DNA of 64,000 nt from Mactra quadrangularis (GCA_025267735.1 CM046303.1:43165380-43229379); one strand, 5' to 3'; numbered from the stretch's first letter, positions 1 to 12,480 are shown. The notes: a model not told the origin generated them from the sequence alone. Numbers and translations: made by a program.

Positions 1-29
1 AGCGCAAAACTGTCGCAACTCAGTTTAAA

Positions 30-60
30 ATCAAAGCACTGGAGTGCTGGAGGAACGATG
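30..60 (+). repeat. short dispersed repeat, copy 1
   Basis: The 31-bp segment starting ATCAAAGCACTGGAGTGCTG recurs in reverse complement at 51617-51647 with only a few changes. A looser relative lies near 8398 (ATCAAAGTACTGACAGTACTG). It looks like the end of a transposable element family. Confidence 0.5.
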
Positions 61-586
61 TCCAGAAATTATTTAATAAATAAAGAATATAATTATGTAA
101 AAAATCAAACTTGTGCTGCAATATTATCTATAAAATAATGTATGAAGTATCAATTAATAGAATTTAACAAGAGCAGTCCAAGGATAGAACTAGACTTTTC
201 GAGTGTTTTGCTAATTGCAAGGCTTATCTTACTTAATCAAACAAATAAATCAGTCAAAGAATAATAAACCAATTCATATAAATATAATAGAGGCAGAACT
301 GCTATAACATAAGTCCGTAGTAACGTCCCTTCAAAGTTAAGTAGACGTACCATCAATGAATTAGCACATCTATTTTCATTTTGATATCTTAATAAACTTA
401 AAGTATGCACATGTTAACTAGACATTTTATGATTATGTCATTGCAATCAAAGTCAGAATTATGCTGACACACATTTAAAATTTGTTTTATCAATTTCCGT
501 TCAAAACTGCAAACAAGTATTAATTAGTCACCAAATCAAAGCACCGATAGTACTGTTTCGGCAGTGACGCTGAAAGTTTGAAAGAA

Positions 587-816
587 CAGTGGTGCTTTTC
601 ACAAAAATTCTTACGAAAAAGATCTTCGTATGTCAAAAGCAAGAAACCTTAGTAATACGCTAATTGTTTAGCTTAACACTTCTAAAACTGTAGAATAGTA
701 TATACCTTTTTGTTTCATAGTTATGCTTATTATCCGTCTGACTTAGAAGTGCTAATTATATGAAACTGACTTACGAAAATTATTTTCATCAGAATTTTTG
801 TGAAAAAGCACCACTG
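587..816. mobile_element. MITE-like inverted-repeat element
   Basis: About 24 bp at 587-610 (CAGTGGTGCTTTTCACAAAA...) is repeated as its reverse complement at 792-816 with one indel, enclosing about 180 bp of AT-rich DNA without a frame. No clear target-site duplication was found. This is the structure of a small non-autonomous DNA transposon. Confidence 0.5.
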
Positions 817-1678
817 ATCATGACCTAGTCATACATAATGCCCATGAACAACACGTCAAACTTAATATTAACTCACAACTATTGTGAAGGTTAAAACCCA
901 GTCTCAACAAAATTTTCATCGCTAAGTTCATATTTATTTAGGCCAGCAGAACAAGCCCATTTTCTTCGCTGGCGTGTTTGCCAGTAACAAGTAATCACAT
1001 AATTATATACCTTTTCACTAGTTAACTTTTCCATGGAGGTACATGTACATGAAAGTCAGTCAGTGAAATATTTATCACAAGAAACAAACATGTAAAATTA
1101 CCCGATATTATGAAATTTTGTTGCAAAGCATGAATTGTATGCGAGAGAACTTATCTTCTTTAATTAATCGGACACCTGCAGACTGCATCGCGTTATCATT
1201 GGAACTTTACTATCGAATAGATGTTGTTTACATTTGTAAACCAGTCAATCGCTGTGGTCGTTTACTGCCATTCCATCGATTGGAAAACCATCGATATTTG
1301 AAATTATTGCATATGTACTGTACTCCATGTCAAATGAACAACATTTATGTCCTCAGTATCTGTACAGTCGCTCAAACAATGTGAAATTTAATTATGATTG
1401 TCTCTAATACGACTAGAATTATTTCTTCTTCTTTGTAGAACTAGTTAACGAAATGGGTTTAAAGAGACAGACGGGCACAGAATAAACGAAAAGTCGTCAA
1501 AAGCCTGATTGATTAGAGACACGAACATAAAGTCCCTGGTCTGATATAGAAATAGCTATATTTTCGTCGAGTGCGCCCGACGGGCCTAATAGACGTTTGA
1601 CATTATGCCATTTGCGTACGTGTATAAGGGTGCAATAGCGCTATGGCGCGCTTTAGATTGAACACTGGATTTATACAG

Positions 1679-1934
1679 TTAAATCTCCGATTCGCCAATG
1701 TCTGTTCCATTTCGTCCATTTGCGCAAAATTCTCCATTGCGTGTTTAAGTCATATCCTGTTGTTTTATTGCTGATAATATATCAACGCCCAAAAAAGTTA
1801 TTTATCAATTAAAACTTCATTTCGCTACTGACTGCTCCATTTCGTCCATTTTGCCCCAAATTCTCTATTGCGTGTTTTAGTCATACCCGCAGTAAGCCGT
1901 ATCATGTTGCTCTATTGCCGGATGAAAAATCAAA
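1679..1934. repeat. degenerate direct repeat, two units
   Basis: Two diverged units (about 1679-1791 and 1811-1934) share the order CCATTTCGTCCATTTTG, AAATTCTCTATTGCGTGTTT, AGTCATA and a following TTTATTG/TCTATTG segment. Period is about 130 bp. There is no coding evidence. Confidence 0.5.
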
Positions 1935-2081
1935 TCTATGGAAATAAGTAGCAAGCGATTATCAGGATAATACACTAACCGGAAACATCCGAATCAAATT
2001 TTGCAGTAATGATATGCGGAGTGGATCGGGGTTTTTGCTTAGATTCAATGCTTGGAGCTGAAATTACGGTTTGTTAACTCT

Positions 2082-2105
2082 GGAACGATGTTTAGACATC
2101 GTTCC
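2082..2105. repeat. perfect 10-bp-arm hairpin
   Basis: GGAACGATGT, a TTAG loop, then ACATCGTTCC. The GGAACGATG arm also appears in the repeat at 30-60, so this may be a remnant of the same element family rather than a gene-related hairpin. Confidence 0.5.
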
Positions 2106-2205
2106 AAAAAGGGTGAGTTTTGACCTTTTTGCACTAAGTCCACATATTGTTAATAGTTTATGTAATGAGAATGTAACAAGGAAATAAATGAACAATATTA
2201 ATTAC

Positions 2206-2297
2206 CTGTAAATTCATACTGTTGATCCTATCTTGTAACTTGTTGTATTCTTGACGCAGTGTGGATAATTCTTCCTTATATTCTTTACAAATATCAC
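2206..2297 (-). CDS. exon of coiled-coil protein gene (last exon seen)
   Basis: This 92-nt exon follows the one at 3181-3345. Its acceptor reads TTTGTAG and its donor CAG then GTAATT. The upstream exon leaves one base (A), which joins GT here to make AGT, and the frame then runs open for 30 codons to a phase-0 donor. The product is rich in Glu, Lys and Leu with heptad-like spacing (e.g. KEYKEELSTLRQEYNKLQDR), typical of a coiled coil. I do not recognise the family. The gene should continue to lower coordinates, but no further exon was found. Confidence 0.6.
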
Positions 2298-3180
2298 CTA
2301 CAAATTACATATATAATAACTTCCTTCATGCTTTACGGTTAAATGAAGAGTAATGGAGGAAAATATACAATGAAAATATAAATCTTATATTTTCATTGAC
2401 GTGAAAATATGATCTTATATTTTCATCATAATTGACATCTTCTTAGAAGATAAATGACGTCCTCTTTAAGAAGAAATGGTGTCAGGTTACAATTTGTGTT
2501 AGGTTATTTTACTGTTGTATCCAGCACACCTAACCTAGCTTTCCTGGACCAATGTTTATAACCAGTTCTCACCTAACCTTTCACAAGGCAAGAAACTTCT
2601 CCATATACCTTCTTAATGGATAAAACTTGTCAACTTTTCATGGAAGGATTTAACCTTCCCAGGTGGGATTCGATACCCGTATGGGTATGCCACCGGCGAT
2701 ATAAAATTGATCTTACACCAAAATTAATGAATAACCTCTATATATCATACATCAAGTCAAAGGCAGCCGGCATTGTTTCAATACCATAGACAATAAGTTT
2801 ACATATATTTACAATGCTGTGCCAACAGTCATGAATAGCATAATACATTAAGCTTGAATATACATGAAGTAAACATAATACGCAATAAATACATAAATTG
2901 AACAGACAATCAAATTACATGTAGGATATGAATTTATGAAAGCAGTTGTTCAAATGGGTCATTTAAGCAGTCAGCCCTTTTTTGTCTGTAGATTTTTGTT
3001 GAATACATTAATTTTAGATGTCAGAAATTAAAAAAAGAGTAGTCCAGGTAAACTGTTAACCTATTGACTTCGTAGACTATTAGTTTAAATAATAATTATT
3101 TCTGTGACAAGCTCAGAAGGCTTTATGTGTCAGAACTGTTTAGTGCGTACTGTATATGTACTAGTTTTAAGATGACTTAC
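2298..3180 (-). other. intron of coiled-coil gene
   Basis: GT-AG intron in the minus-strand gene, phase 1. It contains a degraded SINE (2483-2697) in the same orientation as the gene and otherwise AT-rich sequence. Confidence 0.5.
2483..2697 (-). mobile_element. tRNA-derived SINE, family 1, degraded copy
   Basis: Read on the minus strand it keeps the B-box region (GGTATCGAATCCCACCTGG), the body (CTTCCATGAAAAGTTGACAA, AGAAGTTTC, GGTTAGGTGAGAACTGG, GTCCAGGAAAGCTAGGTTAG) and part of the tail. The A-box end is missing. It matches the intact copies at 22661-22949 and 46132-46418. Confidence 0.75.
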
Positions 3181-3345
3181 TTAAGGTTAAATATCCCTTG
3201 ATTTTGCCTTCAAGCAAATATTTATCTTCACGTAATCTTCTAAGCTCTGCTTCAAAATGTTGTCTGGTTTGGTCGCTGAGATATTCCAGAGAAGTTTGTA
3301 CTTCGTGGTCTATCTTGTTAATTTCTGAACATAGCATACTCCTTT
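3181..3345 (-). CDS. exon of coiled-coil protein gene
   Basis: This 165-nt exon on the minus strand has a TTGTAG acceptor and a TTAA then GTAAGT donor. It opens with two bases of a split codon and closes with one, fitting both neighbouring exons. It encodes about 54 residues of strongly helical, charged sequence (HEVQTSLEYLSDQTRQHFEA, ELRRLREDKYLLEGKIKGYL), predicted to be coiled coil. Joined to 2206-2297 it gives about 85 continuous residues without helix breakers. A methionine near its start (SMLC) could begin translation if the exon at 4935-4974 is not coding. Family not recognised; centrosomal, ciliary and vesicle-tether coiled coils look alike. Confidence 0.65.
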
Positions 3346-4934
3346 CTACAATATTATACAATCCAATACCAAACAGAAAATAGTCAAGTTTACCCTTTAA
3401 GTTATTTTCACTAATAAAACTTGATAAATTAGGATATTTTTGTTATGTTTTTAGTTATATCTGCATACTTGTTATTGAATAAAGATGTGTTGCTCTTACT
3501 CAAATGAATCTCCTACACTTAATCTGAAAAACAATAAAATAAAACAAAATTATTTCCATGCCTAGAAGTTCAATATTTAAAAAAACACTTCCAATTTACT
3601 AAATGTAAGATTCCATATAAATTACATAAAGTAATCAGTATTTAATCTGAAAACTTCACCCATGGTAGATCTAAATTTTATAACGGCAATACCAATCTAT
3701 AAAATAAAGCTATAAAAACTATAGGTATTATTTTAAGAAATATAGAAAGAGAATATCATACAAGGGATTTTTAGTGTTAATTACCATAACTATGCATAAC
3801 ATTAAAGACAACTTACTGTAAGTCAACTAATAACACATGGGTACATTTGTAACCTATTCTATTACAGAAAATGAGTTACATATGACACATGCAATTTTGG
3901 AAATAATAGAATGGGAATTTTCTACCACAAATCTATGTTTAGATATTACAATATATTTCAAAATAAAATATAGATCTATATAAAAACTACAAAATGATTA
4001 TGAAAATCAGTAGGAAAGGTGATCAAAAGACCTTATAATAAGAGATAATATATACAGTATATATATAATATATACCATTATTGAGTGAAACAAAATTATT
4101 TTATCACTAACATGGGCTTCACATGTTTAAAGACATTATCTATTTCTCGAACGTGTCTTAACTTCAAAAGAATTTCATCATATTTCATATATTGAATTTG
4201 ATCTCAAGTAGATCTTTGTAATTATTGTGTAATACATAGTCTGTATTATGTTACATTTAATAGTTAGATTCGTTACATATTTTTCCATTACCTCAATTTA
4301 ATAGGAACTTTTGAGATCTACATTACTCTGACACCTATATTCATACTATTCGAACACAATAGAATCTACTTATAATCGATTCACAATTAAATATACTGTA
4401 TTGATATAAATAGCACATACGTAACTTTCATATCTATATATGGCTGTATAAAATTCTTGCGTAAGAAATTGTCATAGTAGCCTAGTAGATCTATACAGTT
4501 CACTGGGTATATAAATTTTAACTCTTTTAATATGTACCGAGGTATTTCTCAACTGAATGTAAATTCTTTTAATACTATTTCAATAAATCAACCAATAAAC
4601 GTTGTTTAACAGTTCAATACATCAAATTAAGTAAGTTATATTCATAGTGATCCCTTACAAAAAAATAGTAATATAGACCTACAGTATGATTTAAGAAATG
4701 AAAAGTAAATTGTAGAATGTTCAATTGACAAGAAAAGGCCAAAAAAGGGCTTAACAGTTAGAAATAATAAGACGATTTCAGAAATAAGTTCCGGGTTATA
4801 GTCTACCTCGCGCCATGGAAACCCCAATGATTGTACAAAGGGAAGTTTTTTTCCGCCAATAAAGATACGTCACTAGTACTAGATATAACACGCAAAATCG
4901 AAAATTAAAACTAAAATATAAACACAATATTTAC
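3346..4934 (-). other. intron of coiled-coil gene
   Basis: AT-rich sequence with no recognisable repeat or frame. A 24-nt stretch near 3505-3528 has both acceptor- and donor-like flanks on the minus strand, but inserting it breaks the frame. Confidence 0.4.
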
Positions 4935-4974
4935 CATTTAAAAGGCATTTTTTCAAGAAATTACATCGAATTTC
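4935..4974 (-). CDS. putative 40-nt microexon of coiled-coil gene
   Basis: On the minus strand a CTTACAG acceptor precedes 40 nt that end at an AAATG then GTAAAT donor. The frame is open for 13 codons (EIRCNFLKKCLLN) and leaves a single G, which joins AA of the next exon to make a Glu codon. The phase match and good splice sites support it. Being so short it could be coincidence, and no exon upstream of it was found. Confidence 0.4.
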
Positions 4975-5639
4975 CTGTAAGTGTCACCAGCCTAACAGAC
5001 TGGCTTTAAAACAAAACATAATCTCACATTCATATTGAAATAAAAAGAGAAAATATCCTCTGAACAATTCAGAACAGCTCAACGTTTAACAATTGCAAAG
5101 TCAAAAATGAGAAAATGAAAGGGGATTCCCCGTTCGGAAAAACCCGAAATCAAGTTAGCACGCAGTTGCGCTCAATAACTCAGCCAGCAATAAGATAGGT
5201 TAGACGCCACTAAATTTTCTAGCCAGTAATAAAGTATTGATTAACAGTTGTAATGGGTAAACTTTGTTAAAGGATTGGGTTTAAAACCATGATATCAGTT
5301 GTAACCTAAATTTATATAAGTTTCAAACTATTAATAAAAGTTGTGACAACAGATGACCAGTTATACACGTACATTCTATGCCTAAAGTAACAAAATGTGA
5401 CAATGTATTACTGATCGAAATACAGATGTCTTGGCTACATGAAAATTGGCACAATGAAATACAACTTGATAAAACCATGGTCCTATATGTTTATACAGGG
5501 TCCTTGATTGAATTATAAGTAGCATTTAATCAGGCGAATGGTTGAAATTGAAAAAAAACAAAGTCAATTATGGAAATATTTAATAAACAAAGGCTTTGAC
5601 AAATTTTCACATAAAAATACAATTATACATGTGCATATG
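4975..5639. other. non-coding stretch
   Basis: AT-rich sequence with no repeat or coding frame that I can support. It may include the 5' region or another intron of the minus-strand coiled-coil gene. Confidence 0.4.
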
Positions 5640-7610
5640 CCCATTTAAAATACGGACGAACAAGGTTCAAGACCCTGCAGAGCAATAACTAGATGCTGTG
5701 ATCACAAAGTACATGTATATACTAATTAATGTGTCCATACTAGTACCATGAATCCACTCTCCAGGATCTACCTTGGGGCTAATAAAAGAAAATATGGTAC
5801 AAATAAGTCAACATGCACTATAACATGGGCGATGCAAGGAAGATTCGAACCGCAGTAGTGCTGTGATCCCTAAAGACCAGGCATGCAATTATTCAGACAG
5901 TCAATACAAATAAAATAAGGCCGCATGACCATGCCTATCTTGGGGATGAAGGAAGAAAATAGATTACACAGAAGTCAATCACGCACTATAACATTGATGA
6001 TGATAAGCATGCATGCTCGAACCCTTGTAGTGCCATAACCAGAAACTGTGACCCCAAAAGACCGGGTATACAAAAGAAGCTGATGACCATACATATAAAA
6101 TGAACCCAATTCTGCATGTCTATCTTGGGGTTGAAACTGACAAAATAGATTACAAAGAATCAAATCACGCTATATTACATATAGACGATGTTAAGTAGGT
6201 TCGAACCCTTGTAGTACCATACCAGAAACTATGACCTCAGAAGACCGGGTATACAAATGTAGTCGAAGTCGTTACAGGTAAAATGGATCCACTCCTGTAT
6301 GCCTATCTTGGGACTGAAAGCAAAAAATATAACACAAAGAATCCAATTACGCACCTCAACATGTAAACGATATTTAATAGGTTCCAACCCTTGTAGCGCA
6401 AAACCAGAAGCTATAACCCCAAAAGACCGGGTATACAAATGTTGTCGAAGTCCATACAATTCAAATGAGATCCCTCCTGCAAGTCTATCTTGGGGCTGAA
6501 AGAGGAAACTGTATTACAAATAATCTAATCACGCATTTTAACATTAAGACGATATTATATAGGTTCGAACCCTGGTAGTGCCATAGCCAGAAACTGTGAC
6601 CCCAACAAACCTGGTATACAAATGTAGTTGGTAATTATTTAACAACATACAGACCTTTTTAAATGTGTGCACACAGAATTGAAGTACCTTTAGCGGCATA
6701 TTCAGAAGCTATTCTCCCACCACTGGCGGTCCTCATATTCTTTAAATACGCACACATATCATATTTTGTCAACAAACTCAATTAAAACTCACACCCGTAT
6801 ACATTACCGTGTACGAGTCATAACCATACTTTCCTTATAATATATATATATATAAGGTAGTGCACAGGGAACTATACATAGTGTCGTACGCATTATTTTA
6901 TGATCACTAGATATTGACTCTGGTGCCAGTGGCCCCCACAAACCCGGGTGTACTAATACTATGACGGCCCATACCAATAAATATACCGTTTCACATATCT
7001 TATTTTATGGCTGATAGAAGAAAAAGAGAAAAAAGAAAACGCTTATGTACTATGAGGTGGGCGATGTAAATGATGTTCGAACCCTTGTAGCGCCATAACC
7101 AGAAATTGTTACCCCATAAACCCGGTATACAAACGTAAAAAAAGGTAAAAATTAGATCGCTCGACCATGTTCATTTTGGGACCGAATTAAGAAAATATAT
7201 TTCACAGACGTCAATTACGCACTATAACTTGACGATGTTTAGCAGGTTTGAACCGTTGTAGCGCCAGAAACAGAAACTGTAACCCCTTAACACCGGGCAA
7301 ACAAGTGTACTGCTTGCCCAATCCAAGATAATGAGACAAATGCAGCAACATTAGCTTAGGGCTGAAAGAAAATATGAGATTTTATGTAACTATAGACGCA
7401 CCTGAAGAAAAGTGTTTTAGCAACTGAATGAAATGTGTGCGGACAGGGTTTGAGCCCATTTAACGCCATAAGCAATATTTGTGATCCCTGAAGACCGGGT
7501 TAGCAAATGTAGTGCCAGTTTATACCAATAAAATAAGACCAATCCTGCATGTCTATCTTAAAGCTGAAACAATATAATTGATTACAAAAAGACTATAACG
7601 TGAACAATAG
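5640..7610. repeat. roughly 183-bp tandem array with B-box-like motif
   Basis: The phrase TATCTTGGGG (or a variant) recurs at about 5768, 5937, 6121, 6303 and 6486, then in weaker form near 6990, 7170 and 7553, so the period is about 183 bp in the best part. Each unit carries, in order, a run like AAATAGATTACA, CAATCACGCACTATAACAT, GGTTCGAACCCTTGTAGTGC, CCATAACCAGAAACTGTGAC and AAAGACCGGGTATACAAA. The middle (about 6630-6900) is interrupted by unrelated sequence including a short TA run. On the minus strand GGGTTCGAACC fits the RNA polymerase III B-box consensus. Units differ by roughly 15-30 percent by eye. No frame is conserved across units. Confidence 0.75.
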
Positions 7611-8939
7611 AAGCAGGTGCATACGTACAATTTATTTGGTACTCTCAGCACATGTTAATACATGTATGCGAAATGAGGTTATAAACAAGTTATACATATA
7701 TAATTTTCCACTTTTATCGCTCATTTGTATGTAACGGGTTGGTCGTAGGTATATATACACATTAGAATATTTATTAACATAAGTAATTGAACTAAACTTA
7801 AATGTGATAATGACCTAACTTTTCTTAAAGCAAACCATTCTAAAATATACATTAATTTGAGACGGCAAAATTAACAACTGTAGACTGTAACTTGACTGAC
7901 AAGAAAATTTTGGGAAGGTTAAATACCTTTACGATTCAATAAATTCAATTTAACCAGACAACTCCAATCACGTTGTTATTATTATTAAACAGTAACAATT
8001 TGTGACTAGGGAAACAACTGTAGTAACATTCAAAACTAACTTAGATAATTTAGTCAGAATCATCTCCCTTATAAAACAAACCATTCCTGTTTGTTAGTAA
8101 TTTAGTGGTGTTCGACCCTTATCGCTGACTTAAATTCATTGTTGGCCGTTATTGCGCGCTGGCTTGATTTTTGCTTTGGAAAATCGCTCGGGTGATTCCG
8201 TAAACGGACGAATTCATACGTTATATCGCCAAGGTAGCTTTGAATGACAAAATAATAGTTGATATCACGCATGATAATTCGTTAATCTCGCGGTGCGAAG
8301 CGGGAAAATGGAACTGAATTAAACATGAGATATTAAACATGAGATAGGCGGATAGATTGACCTGAATTAATCTATGCACCGAACCCTCTACTATCAATCA
8401 AAGTACTGACAGTACTGATGGAACGGCTCTACTGACATTATAAAGCACTGATCATGACGTTATATAATAGGATGTCATATAGAAACTTCTCATGAATAAA
8501 TTAGTTTTGAGGTTTTCATCATAATGTTGTCTTCATTGTGCAGATATTTCGAATGAAGAGTAACGGTACAAAATGCCCTTGAACAACTGGTTATTCTCAA
8601 TTTTAGCATAAAACAAACTTCGTTTTAGTTTTATCGTAGTGTTAAAAATGCTCATTTTACATTTTACACCATTAGACATAGAGTCTAACATAACAATCCT
8701 TGAATATGTGTCTACCAGCACAATTCACGAACGTTTCCACCTCGATTGCAACTTTACATAGGCCTATGCCTTATCATTGGAGTATTTTCTTATTATACAT
8801 AATCTTAATACATGTAGGGCCTATATTTGATTATATAATATAAGTACAATGGGCCGGTGGTCTTGTAACACTTTGAAATAAAGAAAAAAGAAAGGAGTAA
8901 ATCAACATCAAATTCAAATTCGTTAGAAGGGTATTAAAT
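7611..8939. other. non-coding stretch
   Basis: No exon or intact repeat supported. A short stretch near 8390-8450 resembles the TCAAAG(C/T)ACTG dispersed repeat. The 8100-8300 part is richer in CpG than its surroundings but carries no recognisable gene start. Confidence 0.4.
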
Positions 8940-9255
8940 GAATACCCAAAAATCAGATCTACTAAGTCGGAATCAGGTATGATACCCCCCCCCCCCCCCA
9001 GTAAAACATACGAGAATGATACCTTGAAATATTTGCAACCATTCAGTAAATCTTAACATTCCTTAATGGTACCACGCAATAAGCCTTCTTGGACTTAACC
9101 GGTTAAAAAAGTCTTAACTTATTCTGTAATGCTATCATGCAATACTTAAACCCAACCGGTAAGAGTTAGCATTCTGGTAAGGTACCATAAAATACTTAAG
9201 TCTATGCGGTAATTCATAAAACATACTAGTATGGTACCATGCAATACTGTAGTGA
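8940..9255. repeat. C15 run and degenerate GGTACCATGCAATA minisatellite
   Basis: A run of 15 C (8985-8999) is followed by about four diverged units containing TAATGGTACCACGCAATA, TAATGCTATCATGCAATACT, AAGGTACCATAAAATACTTA and ATGGTACCATGCAATACTG, each followed by an (A)CCGGT/GCGGTAA segment. Spacing is about 60-75 bp. Confidence 0.55.
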
Positions 9256-11052
9256 TTATTCTAGAACCCCCAAAATGGCGAGGAGGGACCAAAATGAGAC
9301 AGGGTGCACGCTCATATTCAAATTTTGGGCCGAAACGGAGTGGTGAAATTACAAAACTTCAATCTCATATTTGGGTTTAATTTTTATAATAATATGAAAA
9401 TATAATATGTCTGCCTTTTTATTCGAAATATGTCCACACTATATATGGTATATTTGTTGCTATTCATGTTGCTAATAATGACAGCTGAATTTCACTTTGA
9501 ATTTTACGTGACAGTAATTCATATTATTTTTAAAGTGATAATGTTAATTAAAACAAAACAAGAATAATAAAATTTATGTTTACTGAACAGGAATTATAAC
9601 CAGGCTTAAAATGTAACATCGAAAGAACATCTAACTGGGAACGAGAATCAACTGATAACAAAGTAAGCCACACACAAAGAATGAAAACGATTATAAACTT
9701 ACATAAAAATAAATACAATATTTTCTTTTTCTCTCATATTTATTTTTTAAAAAATATAGAATTATCTTATGTAAGATTACAACAATCAATATGTCGTTCG
9801 GCGATAACAGTAGCATTGGTGATCAATAAAGAAAATATTAGGCCATAATCAGTCTTAAATCAACTTTAAGTCATTGTCACGTAAAATTCACTCTTATCTT
9901 CTTATTCACAAGGAGAACTTAAATTATGTCAAGAAATTAAAAACTATCCTCAAATGTAATGTTCAAAAACTCGGTTAGAGTTCAAATAAGAACTCAAGCT
10001 TTGTTCATGCCATTCTAAATTTTAATATTGCATTTAATTCAGAATGTCACGTAAAATTCACCTTTATTAATCAAGGGTTTCAAAGGCCTTAATTCTGTCA
10101 TCATCTGACAACTCAAACCTTTAACTCATAGTTCATCGTTTAAGCCCCTGTATGTGATTCTAAGCGCATCGCCTTTTGTCTTATCTAAACGTAATGCTAT
10201 CAAAACTATTCACTAAAAAATCGTATTTTTTAGACAATTTTGAAGATCAATTAAAGAGATTGACACTAATTATTCAGACATAAAATGTCATTATTTCAAT
10301 TCAGACTAATGATTTAAGATTTATACTGTTTTCACTGTAGCAGCTACAAACATGTCCGTTCATTGGCTTTACCTTTTATTTTGGGATGTCAATTTGTTCG
10401 GGATACAATTAACACCAATTAACAAAGATAATCCATTGCACATTTGAAGAACATTTATGTAAAACATTTCCTACCAATTTAAATGATATATTTATTATTC
10501 ATTTGATAACAGTATATGTTTTAACATGTATATGCAGTCATATATAATGATTCCACTGTAATTACTGTTTTAACTATTATTGATTAATAATAATTGTTTT
10601 AACTAATATTTGTTCTGTCTTAAATTTGATTAAATCAATACTTATGATAATAAATGCCTGTTAAAATATATAGGTGTCAAAACAGTAGCCATCATTTAAA
10701 CTTTCGATGAAGATAAAGTACATTTAAGTCATTTATTTTGTGTGAAAAAATAAACAGTTCATCTAAAGGCAAGACATTTCATTAACCCTGAAAGGACTGG
10801 AAGATCGGGTTAAGGAAGTGACTAGCTATAGGTTGAAGTACATTGTACTTAATAATGCAGCAGTTGTGGTGTTGAAAACTTACAAAATTATTAAACAACT
10901 ACGAATGGAAACTAAATGAAATCAGAAAATGTAGATCTACATATGGCTAAGTTATTTCAATTTCGAATTTTGCTTCGACATGCTTTTGATTTAGAGTCAA
11001 CGCTGTACTATAGTTGAGTGAACCACTATATTCTGTTAGATACGCCCCTAGC
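9256..11052. other. non-coding stretch
   Basis: AT-rich, no gene seen. A 16-bp direct repeat GTCACGTAAAATTCAC occurs at 9876-9891 and 10046-10061. Nothing else is supported. Confidence 0.4.
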
Positions 11053-11594
11053 TTAAGGTTCTGGAACTGTAACTAACTTCGGTAAACTTCGGCACTGGGT
11101 ATAATCCGGTTTTATTCGAATAGCTGTCGTCGTCAAGTTTCGTAATTGCTATTTTTAGTAATTTTCACCTCGCAATCCGGTTTTTCCATGACGTCATAGT
11201 GTGACACATTTTCCGAAAATGGCGAAACCAGGTGCTCAGCAGCGTGATCGTCGAGGTCGTTATCGTAAAAATTATGGTTTATCGACAAAATAATGAAAAG
11301 TCGTAGTGGATCATAACTTTGTATTAAGGCTCTGGAACTGTAACTAACTTCGGTAAACTTCGGCTCTCGGTATAATCCGGTTTTATCCGAATAGCTGTCG
11401 TCGTCAAGTTTCGTAATAGCTATTTTTAGTAATTTTCACCTCGCGATCCGGTTTTTCTATGACGTCATAGTGGGACACATTTTCCGAAAATGGCGAAATC
11501 AGGTGCTCAACAGCGTGATCGTCGAGGTCGTTATCGTAAATATAATGGTTTATCGACAAAATAATGAAAAGTCGTTGTGGATTATAACCTTGTA
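11053..11594 (+). repeat. two 271-bp tandem copies with a CRE-like site
   Basis: Units 11053-11323 and 11324-11594 are each 271 bp, begin TTAAGG(T/C)TCTGGAACTG and differ at only a scatter of positions. Each contains TGACGTCA, the palindromic cAMP-response-element core, within TATGACGTCATAGTG. Both units start with the terminal sequence of the surrounding element. Confidence 0.85.
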
Positions 11595-12480
11595 TTAATT
11601 ATGTGTGTACAGGTGTATTTAATGCACTGTTTCATCTGGTGCTTTCGATTTAAATTTGCCATCGCAACCGCTAGAGTTAGCCACAAGGATGAAGACCTTG
11701 AAGGAATATTTTATTGTCCTCTCCGCTGTCGTCAGTCATAATACCTGAGTATACTACAGAAAAGCAGACCGTCAAATTTATTTATAAAGTAAATGATACA
11801 ATAATCAGCATTATTTGAAAGCTAACTTAAATGCTCAAATTATGCCAACATTACTAGTCTGGTGTCAAACTGTGTATGCAAAACTACAACAGAAAACATG
11901 GCAGGATCAGGTTTAACGCCTGCTCAACTTCCTCTGATATTTTTCGGGATGGCCAGAATGTACTTTTAGGAGTCAAAAACTGTACGTGATAGTCAACCAA
12001 GGTCACTAATAAATACAAAAAAGTGCTTGACTCCGTTATTCCTAACTAGTCAGAATGTTTTACGAAAAAAACGTGTTAAGTTGTAAATTTCTAATATTTC
12101 CCTCAAGCCAGCCAAAGTAAGTAAAGTGAAGGTTTTACATTCATATGTCTATCTCCAATACCAATTTTAGATTACGTGTATTTTATATATGTGTGTAAAG
12201 TAGTATTATCTGTAATAGACCATTTTGACGTAATTTTTCGCTATAAATTCTCGTGCAGTTTCATTGTTATATAATAGTAACCTTATACTAATTCTTATAA
12301 AAGTTTTTAGAACCGGAAATATTCTTAAATATTTCATATTGTGGGCAGTAAATACTGCAGAAAATTTTAAAACTAGTTGCATGTGTCTAACTAACATTAA
12401 ACTTGAGATATTTGCTTTTAAATATAGAGTAATTTTTAGGCATTCTAAAAACTCGGATTTTTGCTTGGGGTGCATGTCAA

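Larger units (their letters stand above)
1..2205. other. left-edge non-coding stretch
   Basis: No exon could be supported here. It probably includes intron or 3' sequence of the minus-strand coiled-coil gene, whose last visible exon ends at 2206 in phase 0 with a GT donor. It holds a dispersed repeat (30-60), an inverted repeat (587-816), a degenerate direct repeat (1679-1934) and a 24-bp perfect hairpin (2082-2105). An open frame at 1118-1384 has no recognisable domain and no convincing splice context. Confidence 0.5.

Noticed and set aside
1118..1384. 88-codon open frame near the left edge
   Set aside because: No recognisable domain, no in-phase splice partner, and composition like its surroundings.
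3505..3528. 24-nt candidate microexon of the coiled-coil gene (minus strand, TTTTTCAG acceptor, GTAAGA donor)
   Set aside because: It introduces a stop or breaks the frame in each phase.
6299..6499. Open frames inside the 183-bp array
   Set aside because: The frame is not kept between units.
5640..7610. tRNA gene cluster
   Set aside because: Only a B-box-like core is kept. No A box, acceptor stem or anticodon arm could be folded by eye.
5640..7610. CRISPR-like array
   Set aside because: Whole units are degenerate repeats with no constant short repeat and unique spacers, and the genome is eukaryotic.
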